Positions 43,600-55,114 are shown, counted from the stretch's first letter. The stretch: DNA of 64,000 nt from Emydura subglobosa (GCA_007922225.1 ML680046.1:730660-794659); one strand, 5' to 3'. Numbers and translations are program-made. Notes: generated from the sequence alone by a model not told the origin.

Positions 43600-43855
43600 T
43601 TAAAGGGACTGGACTGGAACTGAGGAAATGTATTCAATACTGGTCTTTGCCATAGCTCCCCATCTGTAAAACAGGGAGAATAATATCCCCTTTCTCCCAC
43701 CCTTTGTGAGTTTTGACTGTTTAGCCTCTAAGCTCTTTGGGGCAGCAACTGCCTCTTACTATGTGTTTGTACAGCACCTAACTCAATGGGGCCCTGATCT
43801 GAGTTTGGATCACTAGCCACTCGTGTAATGCAAATCACAATTATTTATTGCAATC
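43600..43855 (+). repeat. MIR-type SINE, sense
   Basis: CATAGCTCCCCATCTGTAAA, ACAGGGAGAATAATATCCCC, then TAAGCTCTTTGGGGCAGCAA, CTATGTGTTTGTACAGCACC and TCAATGGGGCCCTGATCTGA. This copy has the complete sauropsid-type 3' end. Confidence 0.8.
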
Positions 43856-44700
43856 CTAGTTCCTCTCAACTATTGAAAGAGATTAATCAGTTTCAAGAAA
43901 TACCAGAACTGGATTGGTAAGTGTAAGTCAGCATGAAACTAGCACAAAGCCAATATACTGGCTATAATTAAAGTTTGATAATAATTTTGTCAAAAATCTT
44001 GATTTAATAATATAAATTATAGTTTATAATATTATAAATAGAAAGATCTCTGAAGTCAAATACTTAACAGGAATGCAAAAACAGTATTGTGCTAGGATGT
44101 TAGAGACTCTTAAATCCCTGCTGTATGAGAGCAGAGGATGCAAACTCTAAAGATGCAAGGAAAGAACAGACAGTAATTTTAGCAAAATATGAAGGAAATG
44201 AACTACATCTTCCGAAACATCACAGAATCACTTCCTTGCATTTGTATCTGTGGCTTATATCACTTAAATGACCCAAACTCTATTTCGTAACATCCTTTAT
44301 ATTTCCTTCTATGTCATAAACTTCCAGTGAAATGGAAGCAGCTGGTATTTTCAATTCTGAGAACTGCTGTTAGGAGCTTACTCTGGGATCAGATGGCAAA
44401 TCAGTCATATGTTTGTTTGGTATATTTCTGTCGGCTGAAGTTATAACTTATTCCCCTTTCATACAAACGTCTGACTGCTCATCCTCCCCTGTAGCACCTT
44501 TAAAAACTAAAACAAACTAAACTCTCCAAGCTCAAGTGCAAGTTTCATCCAAGCCTGCAAAAGAAGGTGAATTTTACATTGCTGTCCCATCAGGATCCCC
44601 TGGCCACCTGGGAGCAGAGGGATTCACCCCAAAGAAGGGCAGGCCATGTTATAAATAAGGACATTTTGCAGTTTTATAATGTTAATCATTTTCAAAACAT
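43856..44700. other. Unassigned sequence
   Basis: AT-rich, no gene or repeat recognised. Confidence 0.4.
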
Positions 44701-44714
44701 TTTGCTGGTCAAAA

Positions 44715-45820
44715 AAAACTAAGCATCCTCCCATAAATGTAGGGGGATAGGTGCTTCCCAGGAGTACCCAAGGTTGTGGGGCACTTTGTTACCATCTGCC
44801 TTTAGCATGAGGCAGTCTTGCCTTTGCCTGCTGAGGGTCGGCTCCTTGACACACCAATCTTGTAACACAAGCACTGCCTTCCAGGCCTCTCTCTCTCTGT
44901 ACAGGTTAGCAATAGGCACCCACAAACTCCCAAATCCTCCAAGCATTCCTCTGAAGTGTCCCGCCCGTGGTCCACTGAATGCTCACAGAACTCTTAGATT
45001 CTGTGCTCCAAAAGGAATCGCACACATCAGTGTACTGGATTTAATTCAGGATCCCAACTCTGCTTAACACACAGCACTTGGATTTGTTTACAGAGAACGC
45101 AAGAGTATGCATTTCTTTAACAAAGAGGAGAGATTCATATGATAGAAAACAGAACTATTGAAAACAAAGACAGAGCAAAATAATATCACCACTTTCTATG
45201 GTCTAAACTTAACTAACATGTAATCCTTCTGTTTAAAGAAGTTTATCTTACCCAAAGTTCTCCCCAGCATTTTCAAATGAGATTTCTTTTTCATAAAGCC
45301 AGCCCACTGCCAGTTCACTTCCTCAGTGATGGATATCATGGCATCTTTCTAGACCCGCAGATAGACCAGACCTCTGAAAACAGGGTCTCCCCTTGTCCTG
45401 TTGTCTACTTCTTCCTGTTAATTTTCATCTGAAGTCTCTTCAAGCTGTTTATCAGCATTTGACTCAATATGTTAATATACTTCTATGATAAGACACACAA
45501 TACACAGTGGTCCGCCAGGAAGATAACTGTCTCCCATTTCCTGTCTGGAGAAGCTTGCCTCAAGATACGGTACCTTTCTGTGGCCTGCCTTTAACTACAA
45601 GGCCTAGAAATCATAATTTTCAGCTTATATGCATACCTCCTCACATATTTTCCATCCATACATCTTACAATGTTTATGTCTACCAATGTGAAGCAGGCTT
45701 TCATTAGAGAAAGTACATGACATTATTTGGTGAATTAACATGTAGAGCCTAAAGCCAGAGGATGTCTGTAACCCTTATGTATTCTTGTTCCTCTTGCCAG
45801 TTGTCACAAAGAGGTCCCAG
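44715..45820 (-). mobile_element. Antisense LTR-like segment
   Basis: The text GCAATAGGCACCCACAAACT, TGCTCACAGAACTCTTAGAT, GTACTGGATTTAATTCAGGA and TTTACAGAGAACGCAAGAGT then ATGCATTTCTTTAACAAAGA matches an antisense turtle LTR as I remember it, with the reversed poly(A) signal worn to TTTCTTT. A CTTGCCAGTTGTCACAAA word near 45797-45814 could hold the terminal TGTGACA. The ends are not proven. Frames inside (44774-45067, 45507-45707) are chance. Confidence 0.45.
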
Positions 45821-45824
45821 GATC

Positions 45825-45965
45825 ACAGAGTGTATTATTATCACAAAACACCATTAACACAGGTGCAAGTATTACTGTCCCCTTTTTAAAAATAGAATAG
45901 CTTAAGTAGCCAGGTTAAATAATTTACCCCGAACTACACAGGAATTCAACGTATGTGCACTGAGT
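45825..45965 (-). repeat. MIR SINE, antisense, worn
   Basis: GTATTACTGTCCCCTTTTTA, AGTAGCCAGGTTAAATAATT and TACACAGGAATTCAACG follow the reversed MIR order weakly. Confidence 0.5.
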
Positions 45966-46267
45966 TCAGATAGAGTTCCATGAGATGCTTGCAGTGAAAC
46001 CTGATTCCACATACAATCAACCCAAGTTTTTGGATGTAACCTGTCCTGACCCCTGCCATATAACAGTCTTTTGCAGGCTATTCAGTAGTCAAGTTATACA
46101 CCTAATTGATCTGCATTGGCAAACTACTCAGCAGCTCAGTCGCACATGGGACTTTCTGTTCCACAATGTAATATTATACTAAAGCACTGTTCTTTAAAAC
46201 AGGGATCATATGGTGTAAGGCCAACTGCAGTCAAACCAAAAACATCTTTAGAGAGACTACTTTAAAG

Positions 46268-46375
46268 TTTTATTTTTTTTAAGGTGGAGAGGGACAAAAG
46301 GAGACTGGTTTAAAAGGAGACTGTGTTGCAAACTCAAAGGGCCCAACACAGGAAAAGCATGAAATCCTTCAGGTG
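46268..46375 (+). repeat. Dispersed direct repeat, copy 1
   Basis: TTTTTTTTAAGGTGGAGAGG, GACAAAAGGAGACTGGTTTA and ACACAGGAAAAGCATG correspond in order to 49868-49968. The family is unknown. Confidence 0.6.
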
Positions 46376-46384
46376 ACACTTGCA

Positions 46385-46565
46385 GTGGTGCAGCTGTGCC
46401 TCTGTAGCTTAGTGAAGACGCTGACTACACCAAGGAGAGAGCTTCTTTCATTGTTGTAGGTACTCCATCTGCTAGAGAGGCAGTAGCTATGTTGATAGGA
46501 GAAGCCCTTCTGCTGACATAGCACTGTCTACACCGGGGATTAGGTCAGCATGCCTTAGACAGTTC
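46385..46565. mobile_element. GGTCTAC-type DNA element fragment, inverted
   Basis: GTGGTGCAGCTGTGCCTCTG, GGCAGTAGCTATGTTGATAG, GACATAGCACTGTCTACACC and GGGGATTAGGTCAGCATGCC are the inverted counterpart of the element at 6452-6726. Confidence 0.55.
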
Positions 46566-46739
46566 TATTTCAGAGTAGAACCACATCTGCACTATTAACT
46601 AAACTTTCAAATATTCCTAGATGAAGCAATCATATTTACTTGCTGTCAGCTCACTCTGTTTCTAGTTACAGTCCTGTTAGGTAAACAGCAGACAATACAG
46701 AAGCATAACTGATATGGAGATTGAGTAGAGTTTAAGTGA

Positions 46740-47170
46740 AGACTGGATTTTTCAGTTAAGTGGAAATTTCAAAAAGCAAGAAAAAAAAATATTTGGGGTC
46801 AGACCAAAATGAAAATTTTCTAAATTTTTGGTGACTACAAAAAAAAAAAAAAAAAATTTGGGGTGGAGTGAAACTTTTCATTATGATAAAATTGAAATGT
46901 CTCATTTTGATTTTGACCATTTTAAAATGTTTTCACATTTAAAAAATAGATCTAAAGGATATTTTGAAACAGAAATTTGTTTCAAACTAAAAAACAAGCA
47001 TTTTATGTAGAAAATGTTAACACAAAAGGTTTTAATTTTTTTAGATTTTTTTTCATAACGATCAATTCAGCAAAAAGCAACATGAATGTATTTAATGTTG
47101 CATGATCTGCATTTTTTTCCCCAGAAAAAAATTGGCCAAAAATGGTTCTGTGTTGAAAAGAAATGCAGGG
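46740..47170. repeat. AT-rich hAT-like element
   Basis: GTCAGACCAAAATGAAAATT, an A-run at 46837-46855, then TCATTTTGATTTTGACCATT and GAAACAGAAATTTGTTTCAA are family words. Terminal repeats are not readable. The open frames of 60 and 85 codons are chance. Confidence 0.55.
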
Positions 47171-47171
47171 T

Positions 47172-47575
47172 GGGGGGAAGCCTTGAACCACATATAAAAG
47201 AATTCCCAAACCCCAAAAACAAATAAACATCCTCCCGCTCTCAGAATATGTCATCACCACACCACAGGCAATAATACAACATTTTTGAGGGATTCAAATA
47301 TACCTACGGTAGACGAAGGGCCAATAATGACTCTCCTGACAGCAATCTCACATCTGTATGCAACAGAATCAACCTGGTTGTCAGAATTCTTCTTCTAGCC
47401 ACTGGGACCCTTGATTATATTTCTAGCTTTTTCTACTGGTAAAATTTAATGTCCTACATATATTTTGTCACATCCCAAATAGATGTAAAATGCACAAATG
47501 TATGTTGTCGAGGAACAGCACAGAAGTGGGAGGAAAATATCCAGGCACTGACCTGACTGATTTATGCTATTTTTT
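47172..47575. other. Unassigned sequence
   Basis: No recognised feature. It lies between an AT-rich element and the transposase relic and could be part of the latter's 3' region. Confidence 0.35.
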
Positions 47576-47579
47576 AAAG

Positions 47580-48110
47580 CTATGTAACAGCACATTTTAC
47601 TTTTCCTGTCATAAACAGTACTTCATCAGCAGTCATATTAGCAACTGTTTTCTGCAGACCTTTTTCAAGCTGCTTTGAAGCATCCATCATGGTATTTATG
47701 TCCTCACCTTTAGTGCCATAAAGCAAGAGTTTCACATCCGATCTCCTCTGTCATATCCAGTTTGCATGTAGGCACTGTGACGAAAAATCAGAGACTGAGG
47801 TGTCACGGATATCAAGGCTTTCATCAAGTGCCATGCTAATAAATTCTGCTGCAGTCAGATTGTTCTGTAAAGTTTGATTTTAATGTCTCCATCACTCTTA
47901 GCCACGGTAGAATCAGAGAATTGAATTTCATTCTGCTCCTTTTCCATTTCTCTGACTTTCTCGAAGAAAACCCGAGAAGGCAATCAAGATTTAGCCCTTT
48001 ATCGTTTTGCCTTTATCATTTGCCATCTACAACAGGTTTCATTATTTTGAAAGTTTCATATTCACCCGTATAGGAAGCAGGAGTAACTTGCTTAGGCACA
48101 TTGGTAACCC
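47580..48110 (-). pseudogene. Decayed hAT-family transposase fragment
   Basis: Read on the minus strand, 47795-47853 gives AAEFISMALDESLDIRDTS, which matches the 'F..SLALDES.D..DT' block of hAT transposases of the type also found in GTF2IRD2- and ZBED-like host proteins. Downstream, 47642-47717 gives a GTKGEDI block, as in 'MKGTTTGEDIF'. Upstream, near 48030-48095, PASYTGEYETFKIMKPVVDG resembles the 'ASY..S..IAK..KP...GE' block. All are in the expected order, separated by stops and frameshifts. DNA-binding finger and C-terminal dimerisation domain are not seen. It is a fossil with no intact frame. Confidence 0.6.
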
Positions 48111-48114
48111 TGAA

Positions 48115-48478
48115 AAATTACTTAGTTAAAATAATCTTTCCTCCTGCAGGCTTTTGAGTGCTAGTCATTGGTTGCAAACAGCCACATGGATACTTATTTT
48201 CATTGGTACAATGTACTTTCCTTAGTATAGATCTTGGAAACTCAGCAAGAATTGCATTACAAAGCCAGGAAAACAATTCAGCCTCTCTTTTTTTGTCTCT
48301 CTCTCCCATACATATAGAATCATAGACACACAAACATGCAAAAATTGTGCGGAGAATTATGCACTCACTCACACTGAATCATGCATACAGATAGCCATGC
48401 ATAGGCACACAGACTCGCATGCATAGAGACCCATGTACAGAGATCCTGTGATGATTTGGAAATCTGTGTATATACAAC
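48115..48478. other. Unassigned, with CA-rich worn simple sequence
   Basis: No gene. 48320-48440 contains loose ACACA/CATGCATA repeats (GAATCATGCATACAGATAGC). Confidence 0.4.
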
Positions 48479-48479
48479 T

Positions 48480-48580
48480 TATTTGCAGTGTTGTTGTATC
48501 CATGTTGGTTCCAGGATATGGAAGAGACTAGGCAGGGGAGGCAATATGTTGTATTGGACTGTAGACTGGCAAATACGCCC
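48480..48580. mobile_element. Element with GTGTTGTTGTATCCATGTTG end, partial
   Basis: GCAGTGTTGTTGTATCCATG, TTGGTTCCAGGATATGGAAG and GGCAATATGTTGTATTGGAC give the left terminus that is only seen inverted at the right ends of the copies at 32362 and 40775. Truncated on the right by the GC-rich block. Confidence 0.65.
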
Positions 48581-48584
48581 AGCA

Positions 48585-49110
48585 GGGGCATCGTGGCCCT
48601 TCCTCAGGCCCAGGCTCCAAGGGGAAATTTAACGGATTGCAAGAGTCTTTAGCTTCTGACCCCCAGGTGGGGCGGGGCTGGCAAGGAGTCTGTAGGCCCT
48701 GCCCTGCCTCGTATCCTCTGTGGCTGCAGACCCAGAGGAGACAAGCACTCCCAGGATGGCTAAGGAAGGGGGAAGTGGGGACGCAGGCCCACACAACTCC
48801 ACTGCGTCCCAGTCCAGGGCCCCAACAGTGGCAAGGGGTTCTGCCACTGGGTCAGCGGGGCTCTAGCCCCAATGCGCTGACACTGGTGTGAGCGCAATCT
48901 CAGCTGGACAGTAGTCAGCTGCCCCTGGGCTACTTCCTCCCAACCTGAACCCAGATACCTGGAACCAGAGGTCTTCCTCAAATTCCCTGGTGTAGACGGC
49001 TAGAGGGACTCCCACTAGTACTTCACCAGCGACCGGCGGCAGGTCCAGGATCTCCTCGGGGCTGTCAGCGGATGGCTGCTCCTCCAAGTCACAGGGTCCC
49101 GGTCTTCAAA
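48585..49110. repeat. GC-rich repeat-like block
   Basis: A sudden shift to GC-rich text (GGGGCGGGGCTGGCAAGGAG, GCGACCGGCGGCAGGTCCAG). Blocks such as CCAGGGCCCCAACAGTGGCA and GCCCCTGGGCTACTTCC recur in order in the LTR-like segment at 60048-60619 (CAAGGGCCCTAACAGTAGCA; TCCCCTGGGCTACCTTCC). That suggests a related LTR or other transposon. The overlapping frames of 70-88 codons on both strands come from the base composition, not from a gene. Confidence 0.5.
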
Positions 49111-49111
49111 T

Positions 49112-49865
49112 TGCGAAGTCTTGAATTCACAAGTTAGGCTTGATAAGGTACTGAGAACCCTGAAAATGTGCCAGAGGGGTGGTTGGAGTGTGTGGTTACA
49201 AACATTGGATGCCTCTTTGGACTAACAAGGAATCCAAGCAGTTAAAAAGAAGCACAACCTTTCATTGCTGTTTCCAAATGGTGATTTCATCTGCTATGTC
49301 ACTGTGCGCTGTGAACGACGAAAGAAAAGAAGTTAGAGATGAAAGAGGCCTATTATTTATTTATTGGGATTTTTACAATCTATAATAAAAAAAAGCCTAG
49401 CACATATACTCTGTGTCCTTGACAATCTTCGGAATAACAGCCCACTGAATAAGTAAACAGGCCTGTCGTTTGTCCCAGAGCAAATCAAAGAACCCAACAA
49501 CAGAAAAATAAAAGGAATTAATCAGCCCCCACTGCACACACATACACAACCCGTCGGGTTCCATTTCCCATTCCATTTCCTAGCCCTACCTCCCAATCCC
49601 ATCTCCTGGGCAATCTTTAGGTAACCATTTAGTTCCATCCCCTCCCAGTATCACCATAATCAGCAGTGTACAATCCTCTGGGTCTCTGCACCATGCAGGG
49701 AGCAGGGCAGGAGCCAGACACTTAGTTAGAAGGGCCCAAGTGTAACTAGAAGGGTGTGTAATAGTTACTTGGTATCATAGTTACTTGGTATCTTCATTAG
49801 AGGTCTTTGAAGCTATGCAGAGGATTTCCGTAAGGGCAAGCAGTATAGTAGGTACCACAATCTGT
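49112..49865. other. Unassigned sequence
   Basis: No gene or repeat recognised. Confidence 0.4.
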
Positions 49866-49867
49866 TA

Positions 49868-49968
49868 TGGGTATTTTTTTTTAAAGTGGAGAGGGACAAA
49901 ATGAGACAGGTTTAAAGGGGGAGTGAGTTCTGAACCAGCAGCGCTCAGAACAAGAAAAGCATGATTGC
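49868..49968 (+). repeat. Dispersed direct repeat, copy 2
   Basis: TTTTTTTTAAAGTGGAGAGG, GACAAAATGAGACAGGTTTA and AGAACAAGAAAAGCATG match copy 1 at 46268 in the same orientation, roughly 75-80% by eye. Confidence 0.6.
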
Positions 49969-49969
49969 C

Positions 49970-50890
49970 TGCTGGCTTCAGATGGAATGGAGAAAGCATA
50001 AGCACTAGGTGGTGTGTGACTGCAGAAACCCATCAGCTCAAGGCTTTTAAATATGGGTTGTTTATTGTGGTTCAGTGGCTTCCATACCAAACATACTCAT
50101 TTTTCAAGTAAAAAGATGTTCAGAGCTCAGTGGGGAAATGGTCATCAATATGGGGAGCTGGAGACGGCTGTGTTAACTTGGTGGCTAAATGACACAGGTG
50201 TGAGTTGCATTCCAGAGCATGTGTCATTTTGGATCCACACTACACACTCCCTGTCTCACTGAATGCTGGGGAGACTCAGAGGCTGGAAATGGGGCTGGCC
50301 ATGAGGATCTTTGGGCTGCTTTCACTAAGGAAATTCTGAGGATTTTGGAGAGGAACTGTGGTGTTCCCATTCTCCTCTGGCTCTGAGGAGCCCAGGCAGC
50401 ACACGTGCACTTTTGATGGCAGGTCCCAGAGACTGAGAAGTCATCTCCACAAGATTAGAGGTGTGCGTAAGTGTGTACACTAAGGTATCCCGTGCACTAC
50501 AATTTATGTAACACCAGCAACGTCTAAGTGTGAAAAAACCAACATCGTTACAGTATAAGAGTTGCTTAAAGAGGTTTTCACAAGTATTCCAAATGCTGGT
50601 TGCAGATGTTTATTTATAAACATTATTCCTTAAGAAACTGTGTGGCTGTCTCTCTTGGTGTTTTAACTCTGTAAGGACTGAGCTCTGGAATGCACGTAAG
50701 CAGAGAAGTAGGCTGAGGTGCAGGAGGGGGAATCTATTAGTTATACATAATATAGTACCTGAAACACAAAGAGTTCAGAATTGAGCCCATGTTTATATTG
50801 TTATTGTCAAGTGCCTTCAAAAGTGTCAGCCTCCAATGTGCTTTAAAGTGCCATGCAGATACGTTGCACCATGGACAAATATTATGATTA
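49970..50890. other. Unassigned sequence
   Basis: No gene or repeat recognised. Confidence 0.4.
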
Positions 50891-50894
50891 TCAA

Positions 50895-51020
50895 TTAAAT
50901 TGTTATTTAATATTTATATTGCAGTAATGCCTAAGGTTCACAACCTAGTTTGATTCCATTGTGCTAGGTGCTGTACAAACATATAATACATGACAGTCTC
51001 TGCCCAAAAGTATTTTATAA
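50895..51020 (-). repeat. MIR/CORE-type SINE 3' end, antisense
   Basis: TTTATATTGCAGTAATGCCT, CCATTGTGCTAGGTGCTGTA, CAAACATATAATACATGACA and GTCTCTGCCCAAAAGTATTT are the reversed sauropsid MIR 3' form, complementary in wording to the tails at 43770 and 52260. Confidence 0.7.
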
Positions 51021-51024
51021 CCAG

Positions 51025-52115
51025 TTAGGTGTTGTTGTTGAAATTAGGATGAAACAAATGCAGCCACTGTTCTATTGCCAAAATAATACTGCATTTTTAA
51101 AGGAAAGCTTGAAATTCTTTATAGCAGTGTCGTATCCAATAAATTGATTTGATGAAGTTAAAATGCAGTGCAGATGGCTTATAGTCTCGACAGCTGTACA
51201 TTTACGTCTGATTTAAAACATATAGCATTTTTTTTTTTAAAGTTTGAAAAGCAAATGTTCTGAAAGTTTCTGTTTATTAATGTTTTATTCTCTCTTGTGG
51301 TTTTTCATGTCACTGGGAGGAAAAAAATAACCCTACATTTCCAACATAAAAGGCCTTTTATAGATTCTGCTCCCCTACAATTATATTTGTTTTCAGTAAT
51401 AGATGGGCTGTGACTTCAGATCCATTTGGGTATGAAAGCAACCTTACAATTAGCTGCATGAAGTCATCTAATTGGACCCAAGGGTTTCATTATTTATAAT
51501 ATACTGTATCTTCAAAATGGGAAGTAAAAAAGGAGTCAGTCTGATAACGTTCTACAGTGACTCCACTCAAATCTATCTACACTAAAATATTTATATCTCC
51601 TCATATTTGTATTTTCTCTACTAGTGAGAAGCTATTTAATGTCCTCAGTGCAATGATGTGGTGCAGAATGATGACACTTGAAGCTACTTTGCTGAACGTA
51701 TCTGTAGGGAAAAAATATGTAGGGCCTCCTGAACTCCCATCCCTTCCCATAGCTTCTAGCACATGTGAACTTTTCTCAGATGCACCCAGGAAGGAAATAA
51801 TATACACATAAAGAGATATTACCTGAGTGACAAAGCCCTGACTAACGGTGAAACATCACTCTGCCACTTCACCCATCTTACTTCAGTGAGTAGATCCAAA
51901 GCCTATAATGTCTTTCCATTGACTTCAGTGGCCAAAAATGATTACAGAAGCCTGGAATGGTCATCGGATAGTACTTACAAAGTACATTGATGGGTGCTCC
52001 ATATATTCCATAGATAGATATGATGAGAGTGAGTCAGAATGTGCCATTCAAACATATTGGGGTAGTGAACAGACACAGCACTTACAGGGAAGGCAAAAGA
52101 ATGGTCTTGTGTGAA
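51025..52115. other. Unassigned; 51040-51540 repeat-poor
   Basis: 51040-51540 is free of recognised repeats (CACTGGGAGGAAAAAAATAA, CATAAAAGGCCTTTTATAGA) and is a weak candidate for conserved non-coding DNA. At 51885-51945 there is a short palindrome piece (AGATCCAAAGCCTATAATG then TTCCATTGACTTCAGTGGC). No gene. Confidence 0.4.
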
Positions 52116-52124
52116 GGCATCAAT

Positions 52125-52345
52125 CTGGATTTAATTCCTGGCTCTCATATACATCCTGTATGAGAGTAAGTACTCAGTCTCTCTTTGCCTCAGTTACCCA
52201 TTTGTAAAATGGAGATAATGATATTTCCTTAGTCCCCATCATGTCTATTTAGTTTGTAAGCTCTTGGGGGTATGTTTGTACAACACTGAGCACATGGGGC
52301 CCTGAACTCAGTTGGGTTCTCAAGATGTGATTAATAATAAGGGGG
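52125..52345 (+). repeat. MIR-type SINE, sense
   Basis: GATTTAATTCCTGGCTCTCA, TCTCTCTTTGCCTCAGTTAC, CCATTTGTAAAATGGAGATA, TAGTTTGTAAGCTCTTGGGG and CACATGGGGCCCTGAACTCA, in full order. Confidence 0.8.
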
Positions 52346-52570
52346 AGCTTCTGGAGCAATCACTAAAGGTTGTATCTGCGTGTACTCATGTCTCACTCCA
52401 AAATGACTTTTTAAGACCCATTCTTGACATCCAAATCTATCCTGCGGGCTTTGAAGTTGAATCAAAAAGTCAAACGAAGAGCTGGCTGAAGCCACACAAT
52501 TAGCCTCAGTTTAAGAAGTAGTAGTAGTCCAATAAGTATCAGGAGATCTTAGAATCAAAACTACCCCTCG

Positions 52571-52607
52571 CCCCCCCCCCCCCCCCCAAAAAAAAAAAAA
52601 AAAAAAA
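52571..52607 (+). repeat. Composite homopolymer C(17)A(20)
   Basis: Seventeen C followed directly by twenty A, with no interruption. It is the same composite as 41984-42018 read on the opposite strand. Homopolymer lengths in an assembly are approximate. Confidence 0.9.
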
Positions 52608-52609
52608 GA

Positions 52610-53555
52610 ACAAAGCTTCTGAATTTGAGTCCCATACTGGAGCAGTGAAAGCGATCAAGGTAAGAGGTGAAAACCCAGAATGTATTATTAATGTCCAGTT
52701 CAGCAAGAGGATTCAATGAGTGTCACTCCAAACAAGCTGGGGAAAAAATCTGGAATAGCAACTATTCAAAAGGGCGTGAAGCAATGTCAAAGAACCACAG
52801 ATATCTGAGGAGCTCACATTTACTGCTGTTTGTTTCAAACTTTACTTTCTTATCTTTCTGGGAAAATGTGACAGAGAAGGTAATTACAGAAGAATAATTT
52901 AATCCATGTAGGCATCTGTCATACCACTGACATGAGCCCAGAGTAAGAGGAAGCACTCAGGAGCAGCCCAGGAACAAGACTGAAATTTTGAGTCACAATC
53001 TCCCTCCCAGTTTCCCTGCTGCTCCAGGGAGCAAATAAACTGAGCTGGATATATATTCACAGATTACATTCCCCACCACACCAAAGTAGCTACGGTAGCC
53101 AGAGCACTGAAGGAGAGCCAGTTTTCCACTCTAACCCAACCCTGTTCTGTCTCTTCCTGCTCTCCTGCCAGAGTGGGGAAATACAGTGGTTCTTCAGAGC
53201 CTGCTCACATACCCATAATACCGTGCTAGCCAGCCCTACATGTTTTAGCACTTTGTCACAGGGACCATGTCTTTTATGTCTGTTAAGTACTACGTACATT
53301 TCTAGTGCAATGTAAATAACAAGTAGCAGTAGCAAAATACAAGTTGGTCAAAAGGAACAGCACTTCCTCAGGTTCTGCCTGGAATCAGCCACAATGAAAA
53401 ATAAATCCACCATCAAATGCTTCAATGTTTCAAGTTACATAATAGCTATTCATAAAAGCTTCTGAATGGGGAAAAGAGTGGATAGAGAAGGGACAGCCAG
53501 ATTTCCCAGAGTGTTATGTAGTGTGATGAATGCTAATATAAAGACGACTGAAGAA
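52610..53555. other. Unassigned sequence
   Basis: No gene or repeat recognised. The frames at 52667-52897 and 53090-53335 carry no family signal. Confidence 0.4.
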
Positions 53556-53559
53556 TTAT

Positions 53560-54560
53560 CATAACTGTAACCCAGGCGGAATCAGCAGCAACATGGGTTG
53601 GGTTCGATATCGAGAGGCTCCTCTTAACAACACAAATGGAACTGGCTTTCTGCGATGCAGTAATCTGGGAAAACTAAACACAATCCCATGGCACCTCTGA
53701 GAAGAATACTTCCCCTCTCTCAAGCACCGAGTCTGTGTATATCAAAGAAAACTTTTATTCAAAAGGGAAAAGGAACCCAATACTAATGTGGGAAAACAAC
53801 CATAATTCTGAAGCGGATGACCCTGAGCAAACACCCACCGCAGAATACATTGGGCGATGTCCTTTGCCTCAGTTTCTCACCTTGCGGTGTGAAAGTTTGA
53901 CCAACCAATTTTCCTTTAACGTGCCATTCGCCTCTCCCTCTGCCACACTCCACTCACAGCTGCTGTCCTTGGTCAATGAAGACCCACAGTTCAGAGGTGC
54001 ATTGACAGGACTTCACCTCCCACCCCTGGCCTGGGGGAGAGTGTCGAGCAATGCCTCAGCTTCTGCACCGTCACTGCAACTGGCATACAGTTCCCGCCAT
54101 TCATTATGCCACTGCTGCTGCACCCTCATGTACTGTGCCGTCATTGGCCGCTGCTGCCTCCACCCCACTGGTGCCGCCACCCTGCGCTGCCCCCGTCTCT
54201 GTGGTGCAAAGTCACGTTCTGAGTTCCACCACTTCATCCAGTTCTCCGTGATTTCCGCAGGCAGTGGAGTACAGGCTCTTCTACTGCAACACCACCCAGT
54301 ATCACATCTAAAGCTCAGCACCTGGTTACCACTGAATTCAGCTGTAGGGATCATTAAACAAACAGGGATTCCCAAATTGCATCTAATTCTCTCTGTCTTT
54401 GAACAGAGGAGAGACGAGGGTCAAATGGTACCCAGGACTCATTAGACAGAGCCCACACCACAAAGTAAGAATACCTGCCTCCACCCTTTTGCCTCTTCAC
54501 TGGGATTTGGCATTCCTATCCCCTGTTTAGTGAGTGAGGTTCAGTTTTGGGTCACCCCCT
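53560..54560 (-). mobile_element. Antisense LTR-like segment
   Basis: GC-richer text than its surroundings. Read on the minus strand it has CCCTTTTGAATAAAAGTTTT, a good poly(A) signal at about 53750-53765, and the overall texture of a turtle LTR (AATCCCATGGCACCTCTGAG, GAGCAAACACCCACCGCAGA). The ends and a target duplication could not be fixed. The 236-codon plus-strand frame at 53735-54445 and the 120-codon minus-strand frame at 54013-54375 lie wholly inside it, mirror one another and show no domain. Confidence 0.45.
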
Positions 54561-54561
54561 C

Positions 54562-54903
54562 ACTCAGGGCAAGCAAAGTACAGTTCTGCTGCTCTTTACT
54601 CATACAATAAGGGTAACAATATTTCATTACCCCACACTCGATGCACTAGTGATTTGTAACTGAACACCAGCCAAAAGTGATCATTGTGGCAAAGCAGTTC
54701 CACCATGCTGCGTACCTAGGCAGAGTAGTCATGTCTATGCAACACCGTCTGTTCCTGAAGTCTTTTCCCTCAGCTCATCACTAGATGTCAGGCAAAGCTC
54801 ATTCAGATCTGCTTATGTAATTAATCACTTGATGGGTATTGGGATAGCTTTCCTTCCTCCATTAAGCTCAAGTTTCTCTCCCTGGCTTTGAAAACTCTGA
54901 CCC
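54562..54903. other. Unassigned sequence
   Basis: No feature recognised. It may still be part of the LTR-like segment to the left. Confidence 0.35.
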
Positions 54904-54904
54904 A

Positions 54905-55112
54905 GTCTTAGACTATTTCTACACTTAAACCATTACAACAGCTCATGGGTTTTCCCATTGAAGTAGTTAATCTACGTAGCCAAGAATTCTTCTGTCGAGG
55001 TAGAGCTGTCTTCACTTCATGTTAGATTGGCTTAACTACAACACTTGGGGTGGATTTTTCAGACCCTTGAGGAACAAAGCTGGGTCGATTAAACTTTTTA
55101 GTGTAGACCTCT
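54905..55112. mobile_element. Non-autonomous DNA element with TCTACACTTAAAC end
   Basis: Left end GACTATTTCTACACTTAAAC, right end ACTTTTTAGTGTAGACCTC, inverted relatives of the GGTCTACACT class. Interior: TAGTTAATCTACGTAGCCAA, TTCTTCTGTCGAGGTAGAGC. No coding. Confidence 0.65.
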
Positions 55113-55114
55113 CT

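Noticed and set aside
53735..54445. 236-codon open frame, the second longest in the window
   Set aside because: It lies inside an antisense LTR-like segment, overlaps a 120-codon frame on the other strand, and shows no domain or signal.
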